A stretch of 64,000 nt of DNA from contig FN649758.1 in the NCBI GenBank assembly GCA_000310025.1, positions 895,616-959,615 on the forward strand, in the 5' to 3' direction. Shown here piece after piece: positions 11,647-24,410 of this stretch. The stretch comes from Ectocarpus siliculosus (lineage: Eukaryota > Sar > Phaeophyceae > Ectocarpales > Ectocarpaceae). Each line of letters starts with the position of its first letter. Positions within the stretch are counted from its first letter, which is position 1. The notes beneath the pieces were generated by a model. That model worked only from the letters and a program-made list of their open reading frames with translations, did no database searches and was not told the DNA's origin. The translations under genes were made by a program, and so were the position numbers.

Positions 11647-11720
11647 GTTGACTCGGTGGTCTAATGGTCAGAGCTTTCTTACACAAGGTTCCACGCACGG
11701 GTTCGAATCCCAGTGGTCCA
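11647..11720 (+). tRNA. tRNA-Val(TAC)-like sequence, copy 2
   Basis: Same 74-nt core as at 11007, with the same boxes and anticodon loop. Confidence 0.35.
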
Positions 11721-11908
11721 CTTACACAAGAACCGCCATTTGTTTACCAAACAGCGGCGTCTGGCGAGGGGTCCGTCCCCGGAGATCTCTACGCTCAATC
11801 CCAGTGATTAAGCTTCTAACAGCCTCAAGCCCATGTGATCCGGCCGGGTGCTAACGAGCTCAGCGCATATCTTTTATTAGATAAAATTAGACCATCTGAT
11901 CAGTCAAC

Positions 11909-11982
11909 GTTGACTCAGTGGTCTAATGGTCAGAGCTTTCTTACACAAGGTTCCACGCACGGGTTCGAATCCCAGTGGTCCA
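11909..11982 (+). tRNA. tRNA-Val(TAC)-like sequence, copy 3
   Basis: Same core; GACTCAG replaces GACTCGG near the 5' end. Confidence 0.35.
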
Positions 11983-12174
11983 CTTACAGAAGAACCGCCA
12001 TTTGTTTACCAAACAGCAGCGTCTGGCGAGGGGTACTGCACGCCCCGGAGATCTCTACGCTCAATCCCAGTGATTAAGCTTCTAACAGCCTCAAGCCCAT
12101 GTGATCCGGCCGGGTGCTAACGAGCTCAGCGCATATCTTTTATTAGATAAAATTAGACCATCTGATCAGTCAAC

Positions 12175-12248
12175 GTTGACTTAGTGGTCTAATGGTCAGA
12201 GCTTTCTTACACAAGGTTCCACGCACGGGTTCGAATCCCAGTGGTCCA
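12175..12248 (+). tRNA. tRNA-Val(TAC)-like sequence, copy 4
   Basis: Same core; GACTTAG replaces GACTCGG near the 5' end. Confidence 0.35.
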
Positions 12249-12441
12249 CTTACAGAAGAACCGCCATTTGTTTACCAAACAGCAGCGTCTGGCGAGGGGT
12301 ACTGCACGCCCCGGAGATCTCTACGCTCAATCCCAGTGATTAAGCTTCTAACAGCCTCAAGCCCATGTGATCCGGCCGGGTGCTAACGAGCTCAGCGCAT
12401 ATCTTTTATTAGATAAAATTAGACCATCTGATCAGTCAACG

Positions 12442-14976
12442 GGGTGCCGAAAGAGCAAAATATGTGTAGCTAAGGCTTCAGTTCTGGGAACGGTCCTCAA
12501 TACAATAGACTATGTATGTATGTGAAGCGCGATAAAATCTGCACACAGAGGCGCTTTCATCTAGGTAAGCACCATGGTGCTGCAGCTGCGTGAGGTTGTT
12601 CACGACGGGGCCCACCAACGCCACGCCCCCTACGCACACTCTCCCCCAACGAGCGATATTGGTCCACCGATCGCCCAAACAATCGCGGCACTGACGGAGG
12701 TACATGCTGCGGCAGACGCCGGCAGATCGAAGGCGTGTCATCAGCGAAAGGGGAGATGCATGATTCAGCAATTTCCAACGAAACGGAGCAGTTCCGATTA
12801 ATGACCCCAGTGGTCGCAACATTCTTTTCAAGACAACGTGCACCTGCATGAGGCTGTGACCACTGGGACGAGGTGTTGTTGTTGTTGTTGCTGTTGTTGT
12901 TGTTGTTGTCGTTGTTGTTGTCTTCACATTGTTCTAAGTGTGCAAAAAAACGGGGAAAAAACCAACACTTCAGGAACTCACCGGCGAACAGAACAAAACA
13001 GGGCACACGGACGGGCGTGGTGTGCAGCCGACAGTATCCTCTCGTTTGAAACACCACGACTACTCAAAGCCCTTGAACCCAGAGCTCCGGTAACGCTCGC
13101 ATTCCATAAAGCTCCCGGCAACCCACCTCGTCTGTGGGCTGTGGGCTGCGGGGTGTCCTACTTGTGGCGTGCGGAGGAATCAGGAATCACGCCACGCAAA
13201 AAAAAAAACAAATGAAGGGACAAAAGGGATCCCAAAACAAAAAAGGAGTTGTATATAGCGCTGACGCCGCTCTTTCCTGTCAAGCCGCTCTCGCCTTGCT
13301 GCACAGTGTGTGTGCATAGTGGTGAAAGGTAGAAGAATGCGCCGGTTGCTCGCGTCATGGGATCGGGGGCGTTGAACATGCTTCGGATGTTGTGTAACTG
13401 CTCTACATGTGTACGGCGGTAGCTGTTTCACGAGTCCCTCCGCATCTGATCAATATCTGTGTCGACCGCGACCTATCTATTGCTGTGTGTACATATCTAG
13501 ACGGCAGTGCTGTGCATGCTCGCAGTGCGTTCAAAGGAGGCAGAGAGCTTCGGGGGCATCGGGTGTTTCCTGTGGAAGATGCTGTATGGCGTGGAAGATG
13601 GGATATTCAGCTGCGGGTTGGTTGGCTACAGGGAGTACTATCGTAGCTGTAGTCTTCGGAAAATACACCCAAGATATTCTGCAAGCCATTAGATCGGAAA
13701 AACGACTATACCTCCTCCAACAGGGTCCCTTGCTTGTTATCTTGTTGTTGATGTCGATATTGTTGTTGTTGCCGTCATTGTCTTTATTGTTTCCACAATT
13801 TGTGCACCTAGTCTGACTCCATGGTGTGTCCAGGACCATCTCAACTACGCGTGAAGGGCACGACACGATTTTCCGCTTTCCGCGGTCACAATCACCCAAA
13901 TATACGCAACGAATAAATTATCCAGAAAAACAAGAGGACGGGGAAAAGACGGTAAATTACAAGCAAGTATTGCCCAGCATTTCACTCAAGCAAGTCCGAG
14001 TTTGTCTCTCGAACAAACGATTATCCAGATAAAACACGCAAAATGAACTATCCGAACGTGCGTCACATCAAGTGTTTTTTTTTCGTAACCGCTCAGGACG
14101 ATGAAATCGAGCTGACACAAGCATAAACTTTCTTTGCGCTAATACAACATGTCAGAGCCAATCTGCGATTGTCGAATCGACGCACGCACCCCCAACAGTG
14201 CGGGGAGACTGACGGTAGGAAACGGTGTAAACTTGTACAGTAGGGCACATTCAAGACCTCCGCGCATCGAGAGCAGTGGTCCCCTGTTCACGGACAGATG
14301 CCCGGCACCGGTGAAATTGATTGGCACTACCGCAAACCACTCCTACACTCAAGTCGGCCCGTTAGCTTCCTTGCTCATTCTTTAGAAGTCTACCACGTTG
14401 AGTCATTCACAATCGGTAAGAACAAATCACCTCTAGGAAAATCCCTCTTCCCGTGGACGACACACACTACCCTTGCAGCGTGCAAACGGTGTACCTGCAT
14501 CCCTACGTTGGAATCTCGACGACTCTGCCTCCACCAAGTTCTGGTGGTCTGGTGAGTTTGAGCGGGAGGCCCCGACAGAAAGAACAATGGCAGAAAAATA
14601 CAACAATGTGGACACTATGGTCCGTGCTTGACCACGCGTGAGCTAGGCACAAACCAATACAAAACAACGCAGGAACGTAGAGGACTGAACAGGAGGTTGA
14701 GCTTCTCTCTTCCACCATAACCACCGCCACTCTATGGGTGCAAGAACGTCACTCGATGCACATGGGTCGTTTACAGTGATATTTTTGACCTCACGTTTAA
14801 GGGCCGAAAATTGATGCACACATTCTCCCAACATGTCGGGTGACTCCCAATCTCAACTGCATCACGGCATGATTGTCCGTACCCTGTGATCCGGCAAAGT
14901 ACCTGCAAACTAAAGGGCTGTGTATGCGACAAGGGCGCTTCCATATGCATGCTGCACACCTCCATACCCCCAGCAT
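12442..14976. other. Spacer between ROCO genes A and B
   Basis: Contains a (TTG)n microsatellite at about 12873-12922, A-rich stretches near 13198, and no ORF with recognisable motifs. I looked here for the missing first exon of gene A on the minus strand and did not find it. Confidence 0.5.
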
Positions 14977-15368
14977 CTAGCTCGTCGGCGCGGTAATCGA
15001 AAGCGAGTCCAACCACGTTGGAACGTTTTCGTTTCGAACCCACACCACCCCCCCCCTCCCGTCCGTAACACGCTTCATTTCGTCCCTGAAGTCAATGTAG
15101 CCATCACTATCCTTGGCGACCTTACGCCTTTCGAGTCCCTCCTTGTCCATGAACTTCTTCAGCGCTTCATACGAGGCGCTCGTATCCCTTTGCATGCCGG
15201 TGCTGACACTCTCCTCACCAGACATAACACGAAGTAGCGCGCCCTCGTCGAAAGTACGGTCAACCAGCTCATCCAGAACCCATCTTGCACGTCTTTCAGG
15301 AAATCTGAGATATCCACGTTCAGTCCTATCGTTGCGTTCAGCGCCACCTTTGCGGTCACCACGGCCAC
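14977..15368 (-). pseudogene. ROCO gene B, terminal exon, frameshifted
   Basis: 392 nt, one short of a whole number of codons. It opens VAVVTAKVALNATIGL and continues DISDFLKDVQDG. It then continues in the next frame as VLDELVDRTFDEGALLRVMS and RVTDGRGGVVWVRNENV to TAG. One G restored in the GGG run near 15282 would join the two frames. Confidence 0.75.
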
Positions 15369-15607
15369 CTGAGAAGCGAGCACACAAAAAAAATAATAAA
15401 GAGAAAATTCCCCACAGCTCATCATCACTGACATTCAATTCACAGCACCGGCACCGTAGCCCCAACTCTCAAAACCTTTCGGTCAATTAACATCCCGCAT
15501 GGCAGAGAAATGATCGTTCGCAGTACGACCCCAGCAAACATCGGGGTGAATCAGAATTGAGTCCCAGTCACCGACTCTGACAGGCTCCTTCCAAATTATT
15601 GTCTTAC

Positions 15608-16072
15608 CTGAAGAACAGGCGATATTTTCTTCACCCAGCTACGCGTCTCTTGAAATCGATAGCCATCACCACCAGGGCCGCACGGCACCTTAGTCATGTC
15701 GACCGGGCACAAGAAGTGCAGTCTCATGTCCTTCTTTCCCAAGCCACGAAGCTTGCTCAGCATGCTCTTCTTGCCATGAGCCTTCGGCGAAGTGCCATCA
15801 TAACCAACCTCCTTGACGACGACAAGGCGAGGGTAATGGTAGTTCGGGGCCTGCAAGTTCTTGAGGCGCGCAAGGCTTTCCTGGGTGCTCTCGAGCACCT
15901 TGTCCAGTCTTGCCGTTATCATGCCCAAACCGTCCTTCACGTCACGCAACTCGGTCTTGGTGCCATCAAAACCCTCCTTCATCTCAGCCTTCACCTCGTT
16001 CAACCCCCCTGTCACAGCTATGGCCACCCCGTCGATCTTTCGAATCAACTCGTCCTCATCCGTGGAGCTGCC
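15608..16072 (-). CDS. ROCO gene B, coiled-coil exon
   Basis: 465 nt, phase 0 at both ends, fully open. It begins GSSTDEDELIRKIDGVAIAV and runs through a heptad-like charged stretch (GGLNEVKAEMKEGFDGTKTE and onward to DKVLESTQES), then PRLVVVKEVGYDG and LHFLCPVDMTKVPCG. Acceptor CACAG, donor GTAAGA. It suggests a C-terminal oligomerisation helix after COR. Confidence 0.75.
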
Positions 16073-16872
16073 CTGTGACAACCATGAATCAAGGGCAGGG
16101 ACGGGATAGCAACACTCAGCAGCGGTATACAGAAGCCGAGCAATTGTGTGCAATATCTTTGTCCCCAACCAATAGCACCACGGATCTTGTGCACAAACGA
16201 TGTCGAGGCCACATGGGTCGGGCGGGGACTGTACTGTAGGCTAGGCTATGCCACATGGACATGCGAACGGGATCATCAGGATTCACGACACCAGTATATT
16301 GCGGTTTGCTGTTGGTAATACGTATGTATCCCATCGCGACGCGAGGGGGCCGTACACCTACCTCTGCGGGCACAACTGATGAGTGAGTGAACACGGCAAC
16401 ATCATTATTGCGCCATGTGAAATGTACCAGGATTGTTTCACCGGTCCTACACAAAACCAAGCAACTGAAAGTAATAGCCGCGAAAACAAAAGGCCGGGTG
16501 ATGAAATCCTTTGCCAGCGGAGAAGGGACGGGTGGGTAAAGGATGCGCCAGCTTGGGTGAGACGCAAATATATAGAGAGGAGATTGAAGGAGAATATTTG
16601 AATGGATGATAGTCGCTGGACACTACGAGCAGGCGTGGCGGAAACCACCCAATCGCAATGCTGCAAGAAAGCGTGCACGCACTGAAGTGAGCGGCTCTTT
16701 CGCCTATTGCCCACACCCTCGACAGAGGGTTATTAACAGAATTTCCAAATTGGCTCTGACGGAAAGTTAGGTACATACGGTTGCTGCGGCGGAGTCATTC
16801 CAAGGTTTTATGCATACAGTGTACCTAAGTGCCTAATTTCTCTGCAACTGAGGGCGTGAAAAACAATCTCAC

Positions 16873-17196
16873 CGGCGGGCAAGTGAAGGAGTATTGACCT
16901 TCCAGGATGACAAACCTGGCCTTCACCTCGCTGAATGTCAAGTCTGCCGTGTGGCAAATGAACGGAAGAAGTCACTCAACAACCTCTTCTTCCCTCCCGC
17001 ACGACGTGAGTTTCGTCCCATGGAAAGCTAGCAAGGGGTGACGGCATGTCGAAATCGTATTGGGCTGGGGTCTGACCACACACATTTGAGTACTTCGCCA
17101 TCAACTTCACTCCTCCGCACATTTTGCCAAACGCACGGCGCAAGTTGTATGCACAAAGTTCAAGCTCGACAACGATCCGCAACGGCGGTGCAAGCA
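16873..17196 (-). pseudogene. ROCO gene B, C-terminal exon with frameshift and TGA
   Basis: It starts in phase 1 after CTACAG and reads LAPPLRIVVELELCAYNLRR, CGGVKLMAKYSN and MPSPLASFPWDETHV. The final part (ICHTADLTFSEVKARFVILE, ending TCPP at donor GTGAGA) lies in another frame. Just upstream in that frame a TGA (16972-16974) stands where the context EEVVE-stop-LLPF suggests a lost Trp. The length of 324 nt does not fit the phases of its neighbours. Confidence 0.65.
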
Positions 17197-18167
17197 CTGT
17201 AGCAGAATTTCGTCGCTCCAGCATTCATTTCCTATCATTCAGCGGCTGCACAGGAGATGCAGGACAAGGATGAACCTACACCAAACAGGCGCCGAATTCG
17301 GCAAAAACAGACAGGTGGCAGCCCGTTGCCTAAAATGTGTGAGTGGATTCACAGGCCGGAGAGATCGAACAGGAATGCGATAAAATAAAAGGTTTTACTC
17401 CGGTTTGCCAAAGAGGTCCGAGTTGTCGCACACGGTTGCGACGGCTCCAACCACGCCCCAGCACAGCGGGTTGGCCGTGGGTTTCCTGCCACTGCGAATG
17501 GGTCGCAAGGCACAGCCAATTCTTGCCTGTAACGTTCGGTCGCCGTGCGTTTTTTTCCGCCATTTGTTATCGGGGCTTCGCTACGGTATGGACGCGCAGG
17601 CACCATGCAACTGCAACCGACGGCCAACACGAACGCTAAAATACAATGACTCGTTTTCAGTGTAGAACCGCATCACTCTTCGTTGTGAGATACTGCCGAA
17701 CCCAAAGTCGCAGTCAACGAAGCCCATGCACGCCATGACACATAAGATGCCATCTGCTGCGTTTTCTGAACCTCCGTGTCCCCATTGTATTGTTGCTGTG
17801 CTTGCTTGGTGCATGCAACACGGAAAGGTCATCTTTGCAACAAAACACACGAATGTCTGTATCTCCATTGTGATTCCTCTGTACCGCAGAGGTCGAAAAC
17901 ATTGCATATGGGGCATGCACAAAGGTTGGAGTATCGCTGATGCGATTGCGTTCATTATTGCGAACATTGCAGCTATGGCAAAGGGGTGAGGGTGAGATCG
18001 TAGTAGAATCAAATGGTTGAGTTCAGTTTCCGCACAGGCACAACTCGCAGTTACGTCATCGGCGAAGTAAATGGATCAGGTTGAGTATGACAAAGACAAA
18101 AATGGAAATCCCACGCTTGTTCATTCGCAACTTCAGTGCTTTTAATTTCCTCCTTATCCGCTTATAC

Positions 18168-18291
18168 CTCGGTCCAGTCGAATGTCAACCATGCGCACGA
18201 GATCAATGGCAGCTGCCCCGAGCCCTCCGGTGTCCGGACTGCATCGTGGGCATCTACTGCCTTCCAAAAACTTGTCTCCACTGCGAGTCGC
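18168..18291 (-). CDS. ROCO gene B, post-COR exon (CPRC motif)
   Basis: 124 nt, phase 0 to 1. It reads ATRSGDKFLEGSRCPRCS and GLGAAAIDLVRMVDIRLDR. Counterpart of 1609-1729 in gene A. Confidence 0.75.
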
Positions 18292-18946
18292 CTGACAAGT
18301 GGGGTGCAACACGGTCTCCCGTTAAGTGTAGCGTCGAATCTAGGCGAATTGAGGGTATGCGACCCACCTTTTCCACCCGCGCATTGCCGCAAACACTCAC
18401 ATTTCTTGGCAAATTGATTTGAGTTCCAACTGCAAGAGCGGACGCCTGGCATACACTTAGCAGAAGCGACAACGCACAAGTTTCACCACGCCCGCGCCCA
18501 CGGCACGCACACGTCCACAGCAATGACAAACACCTCCAAGCCGGAAGACTCGTTTCCCTGTAGACGCGTGCCTCTGCTAATATATCACCGGCTTCCTTAA
18601 ATATTAATAAGGCAAATTCACGACCTACAGAGACAACCGACGAGGTGCACATAGACTGACAGGCTTGTAAACACGTCTTACGGTCAGCAGGTGCGACCAC
18701 TTCAGTTTGCTTTAGTTCCGGTGTTCGAAAGCCGTACAACTCCAGGCTTTACATGCGAAGAGCAACACCTCCAAAAAATTGTATACTCGCTTTCAAGAGC
18801 ACCATGTTGAAGCGTACATCGTTGTCGATTGCACGACAAAGGTTTGTCAACGGCTAACTACGAGACAATAGTGCTTGTGCCCAGAACTGGGCGCTTCAGG
18901 CGATCAGCAATTGGCCTCTAACCTACACAATTGGTTGAGGGCTTAC

Positions 18947-19702
18947 CTTGTTCACAAAGAGCATCGCGTCACCATGCTGAGGGCACTTCAGAGAGCCTTT
19001 CCAGCTTAGCCCTGGAAAATCCAACAACATCAAGCTCACGGAAGACATGACGAACGACAGGGCCACCCAGGGCACTGGGGTGCTGATATCTGAGCAGTAA
19101 GCTCATTGTCGGTGGGAGAGTATTCCAACACCAAAGCAAATGTCCTGTGCTCATCTTGGACACCCAGGCCGCCATGCACAAGCACCCCATATCGCCAGAA
19201 TGTTCGCACGCCACCAAGACCGCAGCAGCGTGTCAACACCTTTTCGATCGCACCAGGTGGTACACCTAGGAAAATCTTCCAGCTGACGCTGAATGCTGGG
19301 GTATGCCCCGAGCAGAAGGTATCGATCGTGTTACCGACAATCTCGGGGCGGTCTGGCTCTAACCTCAGCAGAACTACCAGGCCCCCATCAGGGTCATTTT
19401 CGAGCGGGAACGTTAGACCCAAGGATGCAAGGGTGGGGAGCACATACTCGCACAGACCATTCGGCCACATGGCATACGCCAACCTGGGTTCAAGCACGCC
19501 CTCGTTCTTGAGCCTGTCCCACGAAGCGATGTCTGATGCATCGTCGAGTGTGATACGTGTGTCGCCCGTGTCCCCAAGATTCACACGGCCGTCGAAGGTC
19601 TCTTGGTCCTTATGGTTGAGCAGGGGCTTGAGGATTCTCGCCAGCCAGACGACGTCCAGAAAGACAAACTTCTCGTGGCGAACGAGAGACCCGTCGAACT
19701 CC
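18947..19702 (-). pseudogene. ROCO gene B, main COR exon with 10-bp deletion
   Basis: 756 nt against 766 in gene A. Protein identity to gene A is high from EFDGSLVRHEKFVFLDVVW to TDNELTAQ. Then 10 bp matching ATCTTCGGTG of gene A are missing (around 19085-19095) and the frame is lost. The original frame resumes as TPVPWVALSFVMSSVSLML. Splice sites are preserved (CATGCAG acceptor, AAG|GTAAGC donor). Confidence 0.8.
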
Positions 19703-20928
19703 CTGCATGCACATGCAAAAATGGAGTTTTTTTTTTCAAATCCGTGCAGGATGAGTTCATAATCCGTGTGGAGCTTTGCCGGAAGCGGTGTAGGTATGTC
19801 CTTTCCGAAACCGGCGAACGCGCTCGATTTCGTTTGTGATTGTTTGATGGACATACCACCACGCGAGAACAGGAAACGAGGTTTTCCTTGGCGGAGTGGG
19901 GGTGGGTTTAGGCGGGTGTATGAGCGCCTCTCTTCGGAAACGCGAGTCCGAGAGATTGAACAACAGGTATGGTTCCAGTAGCCCTAGACAACTGCACAAT
20001 ACACCGTGCGCACCTTTGGTGATATCGTGTCTAAGTCAGCAACCAGTGATTGTCGCCGATTGTTCCTTTTCATAAGCTACACATCACTCGGGTCCTTCGT
20101 GATGAACAGTCACCAGTGCCGGCGTCAAAAAAGATAGCACCTGTCAATCTGACCATTGACAAGAGCAACAACGAGTCCCGAGCCTGAGGTTTGTATGCGT
20201 CTGCTTCTGAACGTCATACTCTCGCCAAAGGTTCTATCCCCTCTGTGGAGGCGTCCCAATCGTTCACCTGCCCTGCGTGTGTCCGCTGCTCCTGCCTCAA
20301 CCCATTGCAGTTTAGGCATGAGAGAAAGGGGTACCAACGGCACAATGACGCCTCATCGGTTTTCGCCCCGTTACCTGCCTCCCTCGTACCCATCGCCAGG
20401 AATGCTCAAAACCCAACAGCAGTTGATGTGTCCACACGGAATAACCTTCGTCATCTTCGGCCAGCCGGAGAGTTCTTTGCATGGTACATGTTTGCAAATT
20501 TCTCTGTTTCATGTGGTAGGAATCTCCTTCAATACATTGTAGCGATTCCTGGCTCAATCGCTCATGTCCAAGCCGCGGCTTGGTGTACGCGCACGGTATG
20601 ATCGACACTATTCCTCACCGTTAAATGGCAACTTAAGTCAACTGTCGACAGTGAAGATTGGGGATAGGGACAGGCCTTGAGGTGTCAGACGGCGCGGGGC
20701 ATAGAAAAACAGGAGCACTTCACGGAGGAGTTTCGAACTGTCGGCAGAAGAAAAGTAAGCCTTCGATTCACCCAGCTGGCGTACGAAAATATCCCATCCC
20801 TAACCCAATCCACACGTCGCCCTTCCAGGACAAATTTTGGGTCACACATCCGGGGCTTTCTCAGCAACCTGTCGATCATTTCTCCACAAACTGTAAAGCG
20901 CGCCTCCTGGAGCAATTAGATTCTATAC

Positions 20929-21135
20929 CTGATCGATAGAGCTCCCTTCAAAGCATTCTTGGCGTTCGTGACGGTGATCCCTTTCTGCTTAAGCTCGCCA
21001 ACTGTTTCGTCCCATTTCGTGCTGAGATCCTCAACCGTGATTCCCTGGAACACGGATGTCTTGCCTCCTGCCGTTTCCGCCGCGTTTCCTCTGTCAGGGC
21101 CGGGCGACTTGCGCAATACGGCTTGCACGGGATCT
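20929..21135 (-). CDS. ROCO gene B, Roc-COR junction exon
   Basis: 207 nt, the same length and phase as in gene A. It reads DPVQAVLRKS, GITVEDLSTKWDETVGELKQ and NAKNALKGALSI. Confidence 0.8.
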
Positions 21136-23090
21136 CTGGGTAAGCAACGGAAAAAGCAAAACAGGGCCGAACGTCATTCGTGACGACTGTGAAAGTCGGC
21201 GCTTGGCGTGTACCAAGAACTCCATCCACACCCCTGAATGGTACGGTCTACTAGAGTAGTCGACGCAAGCACTAGCAAGGCACGAGAGGTCGACCGAGGG
21301 CACCTCATGAACAAAATGAGGAGACGGAGGCCCCACAAAAAAAGTTGCGGATTCGACGGGGCGTGGGCGGGGCGCGTATGGCTGGCTGGAGATTCAGGGG
21401 GGTTTGGGTCGCCCCGCTCGGTAGTCGGAAGGGTACGGCAGTGCTTGACTGAGCTTCAGAGATGGAGCCATCGGCTCTACTGCCGTGATAGGAGTTTGAT
21501 CCCCAGGCAACCTTTTTGCTCTCCCTTGAATGGTTTCGCTGATATTTGAGAAATTCTCGAATACTACGAGAAAAATTGTCTGGGTCTCCTGGGTTTCATG
21601 TTTGCTTTTAGATTTGGGTTAGAACGAGCGTCGGTCCGCGCGTGTTTCACACAGATATTGCAGGGCTGCTGAATGCACGGTCGTGAGCCGTAGTAGTGAC
21701 TGAAATTTCCCCAACACCCCCGCAGGCTCCACGTTGTATTCGACAACGTCTACGTCTCGTGAAGACATTCGAAAGAATAGACTGCTGTTACACTCCTTCC
21801 TAGAGGGCCTAGATATTGCTCCGTAACATACGTGGTTCAATAGCGGCATATCTGGGTGCGCTCGTGCTGTTCCTGTAGGAGCTATTTCCCAAGTAACGGC
21901 GTTATGGTAAAAATGGGCTTCTACTGGTATGGGATTAATGAGCCGCGGGTGACGACTCAATACCTTCCAGCGGTCTATCTGGGATACTGTGCAAGCTGCG
22001 AGACATGCTGCTTCCAGGCAGCAAGCAACCCAGAACGCGCAATTCAATTACTTCCGGAATCATGTTCCAACGGATCTTCCACGACCTTGTACCCGCTCCC
22101 GCTGGACGCTTGTTGAACATATTACACATCAATGGCCGAGGAACACGAACAATGCATGCTCTCTCTGCCACAAGAGCAGTACGGCCAAACGATCGGCACC
22201 TAACAGTACGGACACAGACGCAAATGAACAGTGGTAGCTTACACGAAAGTACTTGTAGTGCTGCTGCTGCTGCTGCTATAATGGCAATGACTCCCATCTA
22301 TCTTTCTTTCTTATTCTTCCTTCTACCCTGGCGCCTCGCACCAAAAAGGCTCTCTTCTTGTGCATTGTTTTTACCTTCGGCACAGCAGTTTTGTTTCCAG
22401 GTGACCCCTCCCCACACACCGCACAGCAAAAACAAAGGCATCTGCCACGAGCTGTGTACATGCTCCGTCTTGTGTCGTCATTAACACCAACCAGGAGGCT
22501 ACATGAATAGTACGCTCAGAAATTCCAGGCACGAGAGTCTGGCGTAGCCTGCAAAAGAACCCGCTGCGTCTGCTCCCCACACACCGATTTAACGCAATGA
22601 CGATGACACCCGCCACGAGCTGTGTGTATCGCTCCCTTCTCTCGGCAGTGCTGTCTTGCCCCTCTTAGCGGTGTTTTGTGTTTAGCTAAGCGCTTCCTCT
22701 GTTTCTCCTGGTTTGAACCGAGCAACTACTGTTGCGTGTGTGTGTTCCTTTCCTCTCGTCCGACTCTCGGGGGCGAGGGCAAGAATTTTCGATGATTTTG
22801 GGTACACATCCGTTTCAAGCACGGCCATCTGTTGTCGGAGCGCGACGAAACCGGTGTGACAAAGATTTTGCCATAATTAGCCTCTTCCTTACATTTTTTT
22901 TTTTCCCAGCCGATCGTAAATTGGTGCTCTACAGACCTCATTCTCGTCCAGAGAAGTCGCCAATTTATTGACGTGCCGTTCCCCCGGGGGGGTTGCGGAA
23001 GAGTCGCTCTACAGCGCAATGATTGAAAGAGCCCGATATTTAGAGCCTTTCTCCCCCCCCTGAGGATGAAGGATAACTGTCAAATTCTTC
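21136..23090. other. Intron of ROCO gene B with dispersed repeats
   Basis: Mostly unrecognised. A (TGC)n run lies at about 22259-22277. The stretch 22385-22660 contains two copies of a word pair (AAAGGCATCTGCCACGAGCT) that is the reverse complement of the 220-bp tandem repeat at 41.3-42.0 kb. No exon found. Confidence 0.5.
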
Positions 23091-23098
23091 ATTATTGA

Positions 23099-24410
23099 AC
23101 AGGGGGTCCCACAAGGTTGCACTCTTGTCCCCAGCATTATTCTAGGTGTTTATTAACGACCTGTTGGCGTAGAAGCAGTCGAGAAGGGAGTAGAGGTATG
23201 GGAAGGGAGTAGAGGTATGGGAAAGCACGGTGTCGGGAATGCTGTTTGCGGATGACTTTGTTGGGTTGTCTGACACCCCTGAGGGACTGCAAATGCAAAT
23301 TGATGCGGCGAAGGCGTTTGCTGATAAGTGGAGATTGTCTGCCAACGTTAAGAAGAGTGCCGTCATGATATGCAACGAGGACAGGGAGGAACAGCAGAAC
23401 ATAGATAGAAGTGGAGGGTCGAGGAGCTTGCAGTAGTGGACCAGTTCACATACCTCGGAGTAGAGATCGCAAAAGACTGCTCGTGGAATGCACACATGTC
23501 CAAGGTAGCGGAAAAGGGCAAAGCACGAGCAGGGAAGCTCACCAAGTACTCGCAAACCGGCACCTCGATACACGCATCAAATGGACGGTTTTGAATAGCG
23601 AAATCGTACCGCCGCGAGAGTACGCCGGGGAAGTATGGGAAAGAAATAAGAAGGTAGTCAAAGAGCTCGAAGCGGCGCAGATGAAAGCAGCGAAAGTCAT
23701 CCTAGGATGCTCCAAGCGCACCAGCACTACAGCCGTCAGGGCAGAACTGTGGATCCAATCCCCACGATCGGGAAGAGACGCAAGGAAGATGACATTGCAG
23801 TATCACATGTGCGGGATGGGAGAGGAGAGGTATCCAAGGATAAGGAGGGAAAAGAAGTGCACGGAATGTTGAAAGAAAAAATAGTACCTTCATGGATCAA
23901 TGGATGCTGGGACAAAGCTGAAGGTCAAGTTCAGGACCGGGACATTGGCCTTGGAGAACGTAGTCGAAGACTTCGGAAGGTGGACGATGAAGACGCAAAG
24001 TTCAAATGTGATTGCGGCTTCGAGTGCGAAGACCGTGTTCATGTAGTCGCGGAATGTCGGCTGTACCAGAAGCAGAAGGAAGTGCACATGACTGAGCTGG
24101 GAAAAGTAGGAGAAAAGTACAGGGAGATGTGTGAGGAATAGGATAGCCAGCAGAAGACGTTAGCTGTACTGGGGCATAGGAAGTGGGTTGAAAGGGCGGG
24201 AAGCGATATCGGTAGAAATTATATCGGTAGGGTAGGGTCGATAGACTAGGGAAGACATTTTGGAGTCACCTTTGGCAAATTAGGAAGAGACGATTGGCCA
24301 TCGGTGATCGGTCCTGTGGGAACAATGCCCCGTCCTCTCGAGGACGCGTGGTCAATGGTCTAACCGCTAAGGCATGCAAAACTTTAGAGTATGTCCCCCG
24401 CCCTCCCCCC
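23099..24410 (+). mobile_element. LINE-type non-LTR retrotransposon relic (RT fragment and 3' tail)
   Basis: Plus-strand relic inside a gene B intron, antisense to the gene. It begins with EQGVPQGCTL, the RT motif before the catalytic block, broken by a stop. The catalytic block FADDFVGLSDTPEGLQMQID and the thumb-side WRLSANVKKSAVMI follow. After a frame change come VDQFTYLGVEI and a C-terminal region with a Cys/His cluster (CDCGFECEDRVHVVAEC). The tail around 24285-24400 recurs twice near 59.5-60.5 kb. It is 5'-truncated and frame-broken, so inactive. Confidence 0.75.

Larger units (their letters stand above)
10960..12441 (+). repeat. Tandem array of ~265-bp units with tRNA-like cores
   Basis: Units begin with TATTAGATAAAATTAGACC at about 10960, 11235, 11613, 11876 and 12142, with a final partial copy at about 12409. 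Full units are ~263-267 bp, and the copy at 11235 is truncated. Each full unit holds a 74-nt tRNA-like core. An inverted partial copy lies at 11373-11540 and includes the sequencing gap. Copies are nearly identical, so the array is young and may be collapsed in the assembly. Confidence 0.85.

Noticed and set aside
12478-13057. ORFs with Asn, Thr or Cys runs
   Set aside because: Translations of the (TTG)n microsatellite.
22005-22484. 159-codon plus-strand ORF in a gene B intron
   Set aside because: No motif, crosses a (TGC)n run and repeats; likely chance.
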